Assembly (NCBI GenBank): GCA_947628955.1
Contig: CANRBX010000021.1
Coordinates: 1 to 41,109 of the forward strand
Reading direction: 5' to 3'
From: an uncultured Lachnospiraceae bacterium
Lineage (GTDB): Bacteria > Bacillota > Clostridia > Lachnospirales > Lachnospiraceae
Length of the DNA stretch: 41,109 nucleotides
Position numbers and translations under genes: made by a program. The notes beneath the pieces are model-generated. The model searched no databases and was not told the origin of the DNA. It saw only the letters and a program-made list of their open reading frames with translations. Shown here in pieces: positions 8,498 through 15,155 of the stretch. The first letter of the stretch is position 1; each line of letters starts with the position of its first letter.

Positions 8498-9112
8498 ATG
8501 AGATATAAGGCATTGATGTCAGCCGCGGCAGTCGCGGCAGGGATATTCCTGCTGACGGCGTGTACGGCTTCCGATACGGGGCTTGCCCCTGCCGGGACGG
8601 GGAGCGCGCCTGCGGGGACGCAGGAAGGAGCCGCCCAGACACCCGGCGCAGATGCGCAAGGCACGGACGGCGGCGGAGAGGTTTCGGTGCAGACACAGCC
8701 GCAGGAGAGTGTTCAGGATGTAGTACAGGGCGATACCGCATCGCCCGCGGACGGAACAGCCGCTCCTGTGCAGGATGGCGCGGATGCCCAGACAGAGTCC
8801 TGGACGCCGCAGGAGACCGACATGTCGGAGGCGCCTGCGGTTCCGGGGGATGAATGGTCCGGCGTCTATGTCGCAGACCAGGAGACAGTTACGATCACGC
8901 TGACTGACCCGGAGAATATTTCCTTCTCCTTTGCACAGTCAGGGATCTCAGGTACGGCTGCAGTGGACGGTTACCAGGCGGTATTCCGGGGAGACGATTA
9001 CCATGTGGTGGTGTTCAATATACACAGCGGCCTTCTGGACGTGTCGGTATCCAGCGAGGAGGACTATGACGCCTCCGCATCGCCGCTGATCGGCACGTAC
9101 ACAAAGCAGTAA
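8498..9112 (+). CDS. Predicted lipoprotein of unknown function
   Basis: The 204-residue product starts with a short basic and hydrophobic signal sequence ending in the lipobox LTAC, so Cys22 would be lipid-modified and the protein held on the outside of the membrane. Residues 23-110 are a low-complexity Ala/Gly/Gln/Thr/Pro/Asp spacer. The C-terminal ~90 residues (from about WSGVYVADQETVTITL) look like a small beta-rich domain, reminiscent of ligand-binding 'lipocalin-like' or DUF domains, but I do not recognise it. The ATG at 8498 is preferred over an upstream TTG because AAGGAG (8484-8489) is well spaced. The PAP2 gene follows 27 bases later, so the two are probably co-transcribed. Confidence 0.8.
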   Translation: MRYKALMSAAAVAAGIFLLTACTASDTGLAPAGTGSAPAGTQEGAAQTPGADAQGTDGGGEVSVQTQPQESVQDVVQGDTASPADGTAAPVQDGADAQTESWTPQETDMSEAPAVPGDEWSGVYVADQETVTITLTDPENISFSFAQSGISGTAAVDGYQAVFRGDDYHVVVFNIHSGLLDVSVSSEEDYDASASPLIGTYTKQ

Positions 9113-9139
9113 AATTGTTATGCAGTGGGGAGACGCAGT

Positions 9140-9823
9140 ATGAGAAGTGAAAAAGTAAAAAGCTGGTTTAAAAAGTATCCGTATATGGTTGCGCTGGTGT
9201 ATCTCGCGTTTTATCTGTGCGCATTCCGCTATCTGGAGCGGACGGTGGTGCCGAAGTACATCATACACTGCAAGCTGGATGAGATGATCCCATTCTGTGA
9301 GAGCTTTATCATCCCCTATATTTTCTGGTTCCCGTATGTCGCGGGCGCGTTTATCTGGTTTAAGCACAGGGGCTGGGAGGATTATTCCAGGCTGTGCAAA
9401 CTGGTGTTTTCCGGGCTGACGATCTGTCTGGTCATCTACTATATTTTCCCGACCGGCCTGAATCTGCGGCTTGCCTCCAACCCGCATGAGACCGGCTTCC
9501 TCTACAATATGGTGGGGATGCTGCGGGCGATCGACACGCCGACCAATGTCTGCCCGTCGATCCACGTGATGAACACGGTCATGATCTTTCAGGCAATCTG
9601 CAGCCTCGAGAACCTGAAGCACAGAAGGCTCACGATCGCGGTGCACTTTGTCATCATGGTCCTGATCTGTGCCTCCACGGTCATGCTCGACCAGCACTCG
9701 GTGATCGACGTTGTCTGCGGAGTGATGATGAGCGTGGTGCTCCACGGATTTATCTACAAGGTGGAGTGGAGGGAAGAGCTCGCGCGCAGAAAGGCCAATG
9801 CAGAAATCCACCGGATTTCTTAA
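9140..9823 (+). CDS. PAP2-family integral membrane phosphatase or phosphotransferase
   Basis: This 227-residue polytopic membrane protein has about five to six hydrophobic segments (near residues 18-32, 56-75, 88-104, 143-154, 165-184 and 190-205). The conserved PAP2 second motif appears as CPSIHV (138-143) and the third as QHSVIDV (185-191), giving the catalytic His186 and Asp190. The sequence resembles the PAP2-like group related to inositol phosphorylceramide or lipid phosphate enzymes rather than undecaprenyl pyrophosphatase, so lipid phosphate is the likely substrate class. The ATG at 9140 follows a GGGGAG site; a GTG 15 bases upstream is possible but worse placed. Confidence 0.85.
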   Translation: MRSEKVKSWFKKYPYMVALVYLAFYLCAFRYLERTVVPKYIIHCKLDEMIPFCESFIIPYIFWFPYVAGAFIWFKHRGWEDYSRLCKLVFSGLTICLVIYYIFPTGLNLRLASNPHETGFLYNMVGMLRAIDTPTNVCPSIHVMNTVMIFQAICSLENLKHRRLTIAVHFVIMVLICASTVMLDQHSVIDVVCGVMMSVVLHGFIYKVEWREELARRKANAEIHRIS

Positions 9824-9831
9824 AATAATGC

Positions 9832-9861
9832 TTGACTTTTCATCACGTTTAGGCTTATAAT
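9832..9861 (+). promoter_or_regulatory. Strong promoter of the tRNA pair
   Basis: TTGACT (9832-9837) and a perfect TATAAT (9856-9861) are 18 bases apart, about 30 bases upstream of the first tRNA. Confidence 0.8.
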
Positions 9862-9892
9862 GGCGGAGCGGGTTGTGAGACAGCCTGCAGAA

Positions 9893-9965
9893 GGGGTCTT
9901 AGCTCAGCTGGGAGAGCATCTGCCTTACAAGCAGAGGGTCACAGGTTCGAGCCCTGTAGGCCCCA
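9893..9965 (+). tRNA. tRNA-Val (anticodon TAC)
   Basis: A 73-base cloverleaf: acceptor GGGGTCT/AGGCCCC, D arm with AGCTCAGCTGGGAGAGC, anticodon stem TCTGC/GCAGA around loop CTTACAA (anticodon TAC), and T arm with GGTTCGA. The discriminator base is A and CCA is not encoded. It decodes GUA and related Val codons, and its A-CCA end matches the UGGU bulge of the valS T-box at 40149-40152. Confidence 0.97.
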
Positions 9966-9978
9966 GACAATCAAATAT

Positions 9979-10052
9979 GGCGGAATAGCTCAGTTGGCTA
10001 GAGCACACGGTTCATACCCGTGGTGTCGAGAGTTCAAATCTCCCTTCCGCTA
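9979..10052 (+). tRNA. tRNA-Met (anticodon CAT), elongator-like
   Basis: A 74-base cloverleaf with acceptor GGCGGAA/TTCCGCT (first pair G-U), D arm TAGCTCAGTTGGCTAGAGC, anticodon stem CACGG/CCGTG around TTCATAC (anticodon CAT), and T loop TTCAAAT. It lacks the triple G-C anticodon stem of initiator tRNA, so elongator Met is the best reading; a lysidine-modified Ile isoacceptor is less likely. It lies 13 bases after tRNA-Val and shares its promoter. Confidence 0.93.
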
Positions 10053-10058
10053 CTTGGA

Positions 10059-10083
10059 AAGTACCGTGTACGCGGTACTTTTT
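10059..10083 (+). terminator. Rho-independent terminator of the tRNA operon
   Basis: AAGTACCG (10059-10066) and CGGTACTT (10073-10080) form a perfect 8-bp stem with a 6-base loop, followed by TTT. From 10084 to the next gene at 10448 (364 bases) I see no gene, only the 31-bp repeat element at 10164 and a promoter near 10317. Confidence 0.85.
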
Positions 10084-10163
10084 CTGTTTCGGGCCGCATG
10101 TGATTTGCACCATATGCGCAATACTTTCTGTTTCACCCTGCAGCCTGCGCCGCACGGGATTTT

Positions 10164-10194
10164 CAGGGCGTCCGGAATCGTTAAATTTAATGAC
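10164..10194 (+). repeat. 31-bp palindromic element, copy A
   Basis: This stretch is identical at 30 of 31 positions to 18375-18405. Its core CGTTAAATTTAATG is self-complementary apart from one G-T wobble. It lies in a gene-free region after the tRNA terminator. Function unknown: a dispersed repeat end or an operator are both possible. Confidence 0.75.
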
Positions 10195-10316
10195 ATCGGG
10201 CATGAACAGCAGCCATGCTGTGCAGAATGCCCCTTCCGCCGGAAAAATAGTGTGCACGCCGCGGAAAATTGTGGTACAATAAGGACAATATACAGACGAG
10301 CAAAGCATTCTGATTA

Positions 10317-10345
10317 TTGACATAAAATTGCGGAAATGATATGCT
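10317..10345 (+). promoter_or_regulatory. Candidate promoter of the HPt/HD-GYP unit
   Basis: A perfect TTGACA (10317-10322) is followed 17 bases later by TATGCT (10340-10345). The HPt start codon is about 100 bases downstream. Confidence 0.55.
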
Positions 10346-10447
10346 ATATCTGATCATAAATCGGGCGAATTGTACTGTTTGTCCGGGCATAATATTGTGA
10401 CGGAAGATTTATCACGGCCGCGGTGCAGCGGCAGAATGGAGAAAGAA

Positions 10448-10798
10448 ATGAGTCTGTTAGAGGAATTGAAAGCTCTGGGTTCCAATGTCGATGAGGGGCT
10501 GGAGCGTTTTATGGGAAATGCCGCCCTTTACGAGAGGATGCTCAGGACGCTTCCGGGGATGCTGAAAAAGACCGATGTCGGCGAGGCGTTTGCGGCGGGG
10601 AATATGACGGATGCGATGGAGAAGGCACACGCCCTGAAGGGAGTCACCGGAAACCTGTCGATCACCCCGCTGTACGAGGGCTACACAAAGGTGGTAGACT
10701 ACCTGCGCGCAGGCAGGGAGGATCTTGCGAAGGCTGTTTTTGATGAGATCGCCCCGGTGCAGGAAAAGGTCATTGAGTGCATCGAGGGCAGGTCATAA
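10448..10798 (+). CDS. Histidine phosphotransfer (HPt) domain protein
   Basis: This 116-residue protein is a single helical-bundle HPt module. The phosphoacceptor His61 lies in KAHALKGVTGNL, matching the HPt consensus H-x-L-K-G. Such proteins pass phosphoryl groups between hybrid kinases and response regulators. No histidine kinase is adjacent, so the partner kinase must be encoded elsewhere; the receiver-HD-GYP protein encoded immediately downstream is the obvious acceptor. The ATG at 10448 has GGAG 6 bases upstream; an in-frame ATG at 10436 has a poorer site. Confidence 0.85.
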   Translation: MSLLEELKALGSNVDEGLERFMGNAALYERMLRTLPGMLKKTDVGEAFAAGNMTDAMEKAHALKGVTGNLSITPLYEGYTKVVDYLRAGREDLAKAVFDEIAPVQEKVIECIEGRS

Positions 10799-10811
10799 GC
10801 GGACTATGGGA

Positions 10812-10845
10812 CAGAGCAGTTCAGAGGGGAACCCGGACTGCTCTG
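10812..10845 (+). other. Intercistronic stem-loop between the HPt and HD-GYP genes
   Basis: CAGAGCAGT (10812-10820) and ACTGCTCTG (10837-10845) are perfectly complementary with a 16-base loop and no T tract. It may act in mRNA stability or differential expression rather than termination. Confidence 0.5.
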
Positions 10846-10897
10846 CTGTCACATGATTCAGGAGAGAGAAAAGGATGAGAACTGCAGGGGTGACAAG

Positions 10898-11944
10898 ATG
10901 AAGCTGACAATACTGATTGTAGATGACGTTGAGATAAACCGCGCGATCCTCACGGAGATCTTCAAGGACGAGTACAATATCCTGGAGGCGACCAACGGTG
11001 TCGAGGCGGTTGAGGTGCTCAACAGCGGTGCCAGGATCTCCGCGATGCTGCTCGATCTTCTGATGCCCGAGATGAACGGACTCGACGTGCTCAGGGAGAT
11101 GAACAGGAGCGGGAGGATCAAGACAATCCCGGTCTTTCTGATCACGGCAGCCAACAGCAATGAGATGCTGATGGAGGGTTACAATCTCGGGGCGGTCGAT
11201 ATTATCTCCAAGCCGTTCTCGCCGCATTTCCTGCGCTGCCGGATCAACAGCGTGATCGAGCTGTACCGGCACAGAAACGAGCTGCAGGAGATCGTGGCCG
11301 AGCAGGTGGAGAAGCTGAACCGGCTGAATTATTCCATGGTTGAGACGCTTGCCACGGTCATCGAGTTCCGCGACTGCGAGTCGGGCGAGCACGTAAAGCG
11401 CATCTCCGGACTGACCAGGCTGCTGCTCACCGAGGTGAGCAATACATATCCGGAATATGACATGCCGAGGTCGGAGATCGACAAGATCGTGATGGCCTCC
11501 GTGCTTCACGATGTGGGCAAGATCTCGATCCCGGACAACATACTGAACAAGCCCGGAAGGCTGACCGCGGAGGAATTTCAGATCATGAAGCAGCACACCA
11601 TAAAGGGCGGGGAGATCCTCCGGAGCATCCCCGACATTATGGATGCGGAGATCTATGATTACAGCTACGATATCGCCAGGCACCATCATGAGAGATGGGA
11701 CGGAAGGGGCTACCCGGACGGCCTGAAGGGCGACGAGGCCACCATCTGGTCGCAGGTAGTGGCGGTCGCGGACGTCTACGACGCGCTGACTTCGGAGCGT
11801 GTCTACAAGAAGGCGTTTGACCATGAGACAGCCGTGCGGATGATCCGCGGCGGAGAGTGCGGGGCGTTCAGCGAGAAGATACTGACTGTGTTTGGCGCGG
11901 TCGAGGACAGGATCAGAAACAGAGAGTGGCTTGCGGAGGAATGA
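10898..11944 (+). CDS. Response regulator with HD-GYP output domain (predicted cyclic-di-GMP phosphodiesterase)
   Basis: The 348-residue protein has an N-terminal receiver (about 1-125) with acidic pocket VDD (8-10), phosphoacceptor Asp53 in LLDLLMPEMNG and a Lys in SKPF. A short coiled linker leads to an HD-GYP domain. The HD pair is in HDVGKISIPDNILNKPGRLT (near residue 204) and the GYP segment in HHERWDGRGYPDGL (near 265-278), so the catalytic set appears intact. HD-GYP proteins hydrolyse cyclic di-GMP. The ATG at 10898 has AGGGG 7 bases upstream and is preferred over an ATG at 10853. With the HPt gene it forms a phosphorelay without its kinase. The kinase gene that follows starts 31 bases later. 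Confidence 0.93.
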   Translation: MKLTILIVDDVEINRAILTEIFKDEYNILEATNGVEAVEVLNSGARISAMLLDLLMPEMNGLDVLREMNRSGRIKTIPVFLITAANSNEMLMEGYNLGAVDIISKPFSPHFLRCRINSVIELYRHRNELQEIVAEQVEKLNRLNYSMVETLATVIEFRDCESGEHVKRISGLTRLLLTEVSNTYPEYDMPRSEIDKIVMASVLHDVGKISIPDNILNKPGRLTAEEFQIMKQHTIKGGEILRSIPDIMDAEIYDYSYDIARHHHERWDGRGYPDGLKGDEATIWSQVVAVADVYDALTSERVYKKAFDHETAVRMIRGGECGAFSEKILTVFGAVEDRIRNREWLAEE

Positions 11945-11975
11945 TTCCGCGCCGCTGGTGAAAGGACAGGACAAG

Positions 11976-12935
11976 ATGAAAAAATACGATGTGACTGCGC
12001 TCGGAGAGCTGCTGATCGATTTTACGGAGAATGGGACGAGCGGACAGGGCAATCCTCTGTTCGAGGCAAACCCGGGCGGCGCGCCCTGCAATGTGCTTGC
12101 GATGCTCGGAAGGCTCGGGCGCAGGACTGCGTTTATCGGAAAAGTCGGAAAGGATTTCTTTGGCACACAGCTGAAGGAAGCGATCGAGGAGGTCGGGATT
12201 GACGCCTCCTGCCTCTATATGGATGAGAAGGTACATACGACTCTCGCCCTGGTGCACACGTTCCCGGACGGGGACCGGGATTTCTCCTTCTACCGGGAGC
12301 CGGGGGCGGATATGATGCTGACGGAGGACGAGGTTCCGGAGGAGCTGATCCGCGATTCGCGGATCTTCCATTTCGGGACGCTGTCGATGACGCATGAGGG
12401 CGTCCGCAGCGCGACAAAGAAGGCACTGAGGATCGCGAAGGAGGCCGGCGATGTGATCTCGTTCGACCCGAATCTGCGCCCGCCGCTCTGGAAGTCTCTG
12501 GACGACGCGAAGGAGCAGGTGATGTACGGTCTGCAGTACTGCGACGTCCTGAAGATTTCGGACAATGAGATCCAGTGGCTGACGGGGGAGGAAGACTTTA
12601 CGGACGGCGTGAAGTGGATCCGCGGCAGATTCCCGCAGATCCGGCTGATCCTCGTCTCCATGGGAAGAGACGGAAGCAGGGCGTACTACGGGGACATCAT
12701 GGAGGAAGTGCCCGCGAAGCTGAACCCGAACACGATCGAGACGACGGGGGCGGGAGACACCTTCTGCGGCTGCGTGCTCAACTATGTCTGCGAGCACGGC
12801 CTGGAGGACCTGACCAGCGAAAATCTCAGGGAGATGCTTGCATTTGCGAATGCGGCGGCTTCCGTGATCACGACGAGGAAGGGTGCCCTGAGGGTGATGC
12901 CGACGCCGGAGGAGGTTCTGCAGACTCTTGGTTAA
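11976..12935 (+). CDS. PfkB-family carbohydrate kinase, fructokinase-like
   Basis: This 319-residue kinase has the ribokinase/PfkB fold. The N-terminal substrate motif is LGELLIDF...GGAPCNVA-like (here GGAPCNVLAMLGRLG), and the C-terminal signature ETTGAGDTFCGC carries the catalytic Asp near residue 256. The length and N-terminal motif are typical of bacterial fructokinases (ScrK/FrcK type), which make fructose-6-phosphate from fructose. No sucrose hydrolase or fructose transporter is adjacent. Start: ATG at 11976 with AAAGGACAGG upstream. It is followed by a strong terminator. Confidence 0.88.
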   Translation: MKKYDVTALGELLIDFTENGTSGQGNPLFEANPGGAPCNVLAMLGRLGRRTAFIGKVGKDFFGTQLKEAIEEVGIDASCLYMDEKVHTTLALVHTFPDGDRDFSFYREPGADMMLTEDEVPEELIRDSRIFHFGTLSMTHEGVRSATKKALRIAKEAGDVISFDPNLRPPLWKSLDDAKEQVMYGLQYCDVLKISDNEIQWLTGEEDFTDGVKWIRGRFPQIRLILVSMGRDGSRAYYGDIMEEVPAKLNPNTIETTGAGDTFCGCVLNYVCEHGLEDLTSENLREMLAFANAAASVITTRKGALRVMPTPEEVLQTLG

Positions 12936-12972
12936 AGATTCTGCACAAAAATAAAATAGAAATGACAGCGAA

Positions 12973-13038
12973 GAGCTGCCGCTAAGCGGAGAAATCCGGT
13001 TGAATGAACCGGCGTCTGTTTAGCGGCAGCTCCTTTTT
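12973..13038 (+). terminator. Strong terminator after the fructokinase-like gene
   Basis: GAGCTGCCGCTAA (12973-12985) and TTAGCGGCAGCTC (13020-13032) form a perfect 13-bp stem. A nested perfect hairpin (CCGGTT/AACCGG, 12996-13012) sits in its loop and a T run follows (13034-13038). Confidence 0.9.
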
Positions 13039-13039
13039 G

Positions 13040-13068
13040 TTGAACTCATCATTTTTTTGTGATAAATT
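13040..13068 (+). promoter_or_regulatory. Candidate promoter of the IbrAB-like unit
   Basis: TTGAAC (13040-13045) and TAAATT (13063-13068) are separated by 17 bases, directly after the preceding terminator. An inverted repeat, TGGAAA-AAA-TTTCCA (13074-13088), lies just downstream where the transcript would start, in a good place for an operator. Confidence 0.45.
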
Positions 13069-13183
13069 ATCATTGGAAAAAATTTCCAGATTCTGGTAAT
13101 TGATGGAAAGTGCCCGGCCCATGCGCAGGCGCGCGGCAGCCCGCCGGGCCTTCATGTGTGAGTTTACAAAGGATGAAGCTGTT

Positions 13184-14515
13184 ATGAAGAGAGAGTATCT
13201 GGAGGACAACGTGTTCGAGGCGTTTCAGAAGCGGATGCGTATGATCTTTGAGGAGTTTGACAACATTTATATTTCTTTTTCCGGGGGAAAGGACAGCGGC
13301 CTGCTTTTGAACATGGCGCTGGATTTCCGGAGGAGATATTATCCGGAGAAAATCATCGGCGTGTTCCATCAGGATTTCGAGGCGCAGTACACGATGACGA
13401 CGGAATACGTGGAGCGGACGTTTGAGCGCATCAAAAAGGAAGTCGAGATCTACTGGGTATGCCTCCCGATGGCGACGCGCACGGCGCTTGGGAGCTATGA
13501 GATGTTCTGGTATCCGTGGGACGATAAGAAAAAGGACATCTGGGTGCGCGAGATGCCGAAGCACGAGTGGGTCATCAATCTGGAAAACAACCCGATCACA
13601 ACCTATCATTACCGCATGCATCAGGAGGATCTGGCCAAGCAGTTCGGGCGCTGGTACAGGATGGCGCACGGGAGCCGCAAGACCGTCTGCCTGCTGGGAA
13701 TGCGCGCCGACGAGTCCCTGATGCGCTACAGCGGCTTTATCAACAAAAAATACGGATACCGCGGCGAGTGCTGGATCAGCCGGCAGTTCAAGGATGTGTG
13801 GTGCGCCTCCCCGATGTACGACTGGACGTCTGAGGACGTCTGGCATGCAAACTATCTGTTTAATTATGACTACAACCGGCTGTACGACCTGTATTACATG
13901 GCCGGTCTGAAGGTGTCGCAGATGCGCGTGGCCTCCCCCTTCAACGATTATTCCAGAGAATCCCTGAACCTTTACCGGGTGATCGATCCACAGATCTGGG
14001 TGAAGCTGGTCGGGCGTGTGCGCGGGGCGAATTTCGCGAGCATTTACACGAAGACAAAGGCGATGGGCTACCGCAGTGTCACGCTGCCGGAGGGCCATAC
14101 CTGGAAATCCTATACGCAGTTTCTGCTGAGCACGCTCCCCGCGAGGCTGCGGAACAACTACATCAAGAAGTTCAACACCTCGATCGAGTTCTGGCACAAG
14201 ACCGGGGGCGGCCTGGACGAGGAGGCGATCCAGGAGCTTCTGGATCACGGCTACAAGATCAGGCGGAACGGCGTGTCAAATTACACCCTGAACAAAAAAT
14301 CGCGCGTCATTTTTCTGGAAAAGATCCCGGACGATACGGACGACATCAAGTCGACGAAGGACATTCCGAGCTGGAAGCGCATGTGCTACTGCATTCTGAA
14401 GAACGACCACATCTGCCGCTTTATGGGCTTCGGCCTCAGCCGGGAGCAGAAGAGGCGCATTGATATGATCCAGGAAAAATACAAAAGCGTGGAGGATATG
14501 AATTATGGAGAATAA
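13184..14515 (+). CDS. IbrA-like PAPS-reductase-family PP-loop protein (DUF3440 type)
   Basis: This 443-residue protein has the adenine nucleotide alpha-hydrolase PP-loop SFSGGKDSG (31-39), typical of PAPS reductase/ATP sulfurylase relatives. It then has the long C-terminal part seen in IbrA-type proteins, rich in aromatic and basic residues. Unlike true PAPS reductases it has no sulfate-assimilation neighbours and no C-terminal ECGLH motif. Cys residues in CLLGMRADES and GECWISRQF are notable. It overlaps a ParB/Srx-like gene by 11 bases, the same gene pair as ibrA/ibrB of E. coli, where the pair is reported to affect expression of other genes. By fold analogy with DndC a nucleic-acid-linked sulfur or nucleotide-transfer role is possible, but that is inference. 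Start chosen at ATG 13184 (AAAGGA upstream). Confidence 0.82.
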   Translation: MKREYLEDNVFEAFQKRMRMIFEEFDNIYISFSGGKDSGLLLNMALDFRRRYYPEKIIGVFHQDFEAQYTMTTEYVERTFERIKKEVEIYWVCLPMATRTALGSYEMFWYPWDDKKKDIWVREMPKHEWVINLENNPITTYHYRMHQEDLAKQFGRWYRMAHGSRKTVCLLGMRADESLMRYSGFINKKYGYRGECWISRQFKDVWCASPMYDWTSEDVWHANYLFNYDYNRLYDLYYMAGLKVSQMRVASPFNDYSRESLNLYRVIDPQIWVKLVGRVRGANFASIYTKTKAMGYRSVTLPEGHTWKSYTQFLLSTLPARLRNNYIKKFNTSIEFWHKTGGGLDEEAIQELLDHGYKIRRNGVSNYTLNKKSRVIFLEKIPDDTDDIKSTKDIPSWKRMCYCILKNDHICRFMGFGLSREQKRRIDMIQEKYKSVEDMNYGE

Positions 14516-15044
14516 CAGCCCCGCATACCATGTCATCGCAGTGCCGATCGAAAAGATCAAACCGAACAATTACAATCCGAATACCGTTGCACCGCCGGAG
14601 ATGAGGCTTCTGTACGACAGCATCCGGGCGGACGGCTACACGATGCCGATCGTCTGCTACTACGACGCAGGCGAGGACACCTACATCATCGTGGACGGCT
14701 TTCACCGCTACCGCGTCATGCTGGAGCACCAGGATATCTATGACCGGGAAAAGGGGATGATGCCGGTCTCCGTTATCAACAAGCCGCTCGACCAGCGCAT
14801 GGCGAGCACGATCCGACACAATCGGGCGCGGGGAAGCCACGATGTGGACCTGATGAGCAACATCGTGAAGGAGCTGCATGAATTCGGCCGCTCGGACGAG
14901 TGGATCTCGAAGCACCTTGGCATGGACAAGGATGAGATCCTGAGACTCAAGCAGATCACGGGCCTCGCCGCCCTTTTCAAGGAAATTGAATTCGGGCGCG
15001 CATGGGTGCCGGTCGAGGAGATCGAAGACGAGCTGGACGAATAG
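14505..15044 (+). CDS. IbrB-like ParB/sulfiredoxin-fold protein
   Basis: This 179-residue protein has a ParB N-terminal/Srx-like domain: VPIEKIKPNNYNPN at the start, the nucleotide-binding-like GFHRYRV (65-71) in place of the ParB GERR box, and RHNRARGSHD (104-113), a motif typical of IbrB-type proteins. The C-terminal third (HEFGRSDEWISKHLGMDKDEILRLKQITG) looks like a helix-turn-helix segment. ParB-fold domains bind CTP or ATP. Its start lies inside the end of the PP-loop gene, so the pair is translationally coupled and likely acts together. Biochemical function unknown. Confidence 0.82.
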   Translation: MENNSPAYHVIAVPIEKIKPNNYNPNTVAPPEMRLLYDSIRADGYTMPIVCYYDAGEDTYIIVDGFHRYRVMLEHQDIYDREKGMMPVSVINKPLDQRMASTIRHNRARGSHDVDLMSNIVKELHEFGRSDEWISKHLGMDKDEILRLKQITGLAALFKEIEFGRAWVPVEEIEDELDE

Positions 15045-15054
15045 CGCAGAGACA

Positions 15055-15084
15055 TTTTCAAAATTTCCATAAATTTTTTGAAAA
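15055..15084 (+). other. AT-rich inverted repeat between the IbrAB-like unit and the sugar operon
   Basis: TTTTCAAAA (15055-15063) and TTTTGAAAA (15076-15084) are perfect inverted repeats with a 12-base spacer. A second, shorter inverted repeat, ATCCA/TGGAT, follows at 15087-15106, and TATACT (15115-15120) could be the -10 box of the binding-protein gene. The first repeat may be a weak terminator for ibrAB or an operator for the sugar operon. Confidence 0.45.
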
Positions 15085-15155
15085 TTATCCATTTTAATTT
15101 TTGGATGCAGTAATTATACTGAAAATATCAAAAAATGAATGGAGGGATTTTGAAA

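Noticed and set aside
9893..10447. Genomic island integration site at the tRNA genes
   Set aside because: No integrase, no duplicated tRNA 3' end and no composition change next to the tRNAs. The 31-bp element does not match the tRNA sequence.
10084..10447. Small genes of about 60-108 codons on both strands in the region after the tRNAs
   Set aside because: No ribosome binding sites, and the frames run through a tRNA or a terminator. The shared peptide in two such frames simply reflects the 31-bp DNA repeat.
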